The notes beneath the pieces are model-generated. The model was not told the origin of the DNA. It saw nothing but the letters and a program-made list of their open reading frames with translations, and made no database searches. From an uncultured Oceanospirillaceae bacterium (GTDB lineage Bacteria > Pseudomonadota > Gammaproteobacteria > Pseudomonadales > Balneatricaceae), in the NCBI GenBank assembly GCA_913057435.1, contig CAJXNY010000002.1, forward strand, positions 172,376 through 236,375: DNA of 64,000 nucleotides. The letters are read 5' to 3'. Positions 63,870 through 64,000 of the stretch are shown one piece after another (position 1 is the first letter of the stretch; each line of letters begins with the position of its first letter). The translations under genes and the position numbers were made by a program.

Positions 63870-64000
63870 TTAGCCGAACTGGTTCATAGTGTTGTCTTTA
63901 CCACCGGCTTTCAGTGCCGCTTCACCAGCGAAGTATTCTTTGTGATCATCACCCATGTCGGAACCGGCCATGTTCTGGTGTTTCACACAGGCGATACCTT
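63870..64000 (-). CDS. aceA: Isocitrate lyase AceA (3' end only)
   Basis: Only the last 43 codons are in the window. The encoded end (GIACVKHQNMAGSDMGDD..., HKEYFAGEAALKAGGKDNTM, NQFG) matches the C-terminus of the long, Pseudomonas-type isocitrate lyase (about 530 residues), not the shorter E. coli type. The enzyme splits isocitrate to glyoxylate and succinate in the glyoxylate shunt. The rest lies beyond the right edge. Confidence 0.85.
   Translation of the reverse strand, partial: GIACVKHQNMAGSDMGDDHKEYFAGEAALKAGGKDNTMNQFG

Overview
The window looks like chromosomal DNA of a motile marine gammaproteobacterium, most likely in or near the Oceanospirillaceae (inference from gene content: PotGHI/Puu polyamine genes, BauA/MmsA, PpsR/PpsA, cobalamin-dependent MetH, a Pseudomonas-type isocitrate lyase terminus, and a LuxP homologue). 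GC looks like the low to mid 50s by eye and drops around 39.1-40.7 kb. I found no tRNA, rRNA, CRISPR array, phage or transposase. Most genes are compact, with clear Shine-Dalgarno sites and hairpins between convergent genes.

Region 1 (1-13.9 kb) is a polyamine and beta-alanine island. It holds a putrescine ABC transporter (end of potG, potH, potI), a chemoreceptor, puuA, puuB, an opposite-strand hypothetical gene, a cyanophycin-synthetase-like ATP-grasp protein, puuC, beta-alanine:pyruvate transaminase (bauA) and (methyl)malonate-semialdehyde dehydrogenase (mmsA). Together they import putrescine and oxidise it through gamma-glutamylated intermediates, and send beta-alanine to acetyl-CoA. No puuD is present in the window.

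Region 2 (13.9-24.4 kb) is rich in signalling genes. A LuxP-like AI-2 binding protein is followed by a kinase with a LuxQ-like periplasmic sensor but a NarX/DegS-type (HisKA_3) catalytic end, then a broken GGDEF gene carrying an 8-bp tandem repeat, and an orphan lipoprotein-type binding protein. Next come a Zn-ribbon/enoyl-CoA hydratase pair, a MarR regulator, a VOC protein, a DMT exporter, and a DUF6506-like/NarL-type regulator/thiM operon whose leader forms a hairpin over the ribosome-binding site.

Region 3 (24.4-37.7 kb) holds an SDR, a histidine-kinase homologue that lacks the phosphoacceptor His, a second DMT transporter, an acyl-CoA ligase, an MBL hydrolase, a low-complexity acidic protein, dapA behind an attenuator-like leader, a radical SAM gene, and a pqiA-pqiA-pqiB-pqiC operon.

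Region 4 (37.9-45.9 kb) looks accessory. It holds a dihaem peroxidase lipoprotein, a stand-alone csrA, a secreted unknown, an EF-hand-like protein, an NlpC/P60 lipoprotein, a DUF1496-like protein, a short stand-alone flagellin and a repeat-containing DUF2786-like protein.

Region 5 (46-64 kb) has metH, divergent ppsR/ppsA, a type IV pilin-like protein, and an AraC/GyrI-like regulator. It then carries a minus-strand D-amino-acid cluster: a polar amino-acid ABC transporter, dgcN, dgcA and an alanine/ornithine-racemase-like gene, with a divergent LysR regulator. Two small coiled-coil proteins and the 3' end of aceA close the window.
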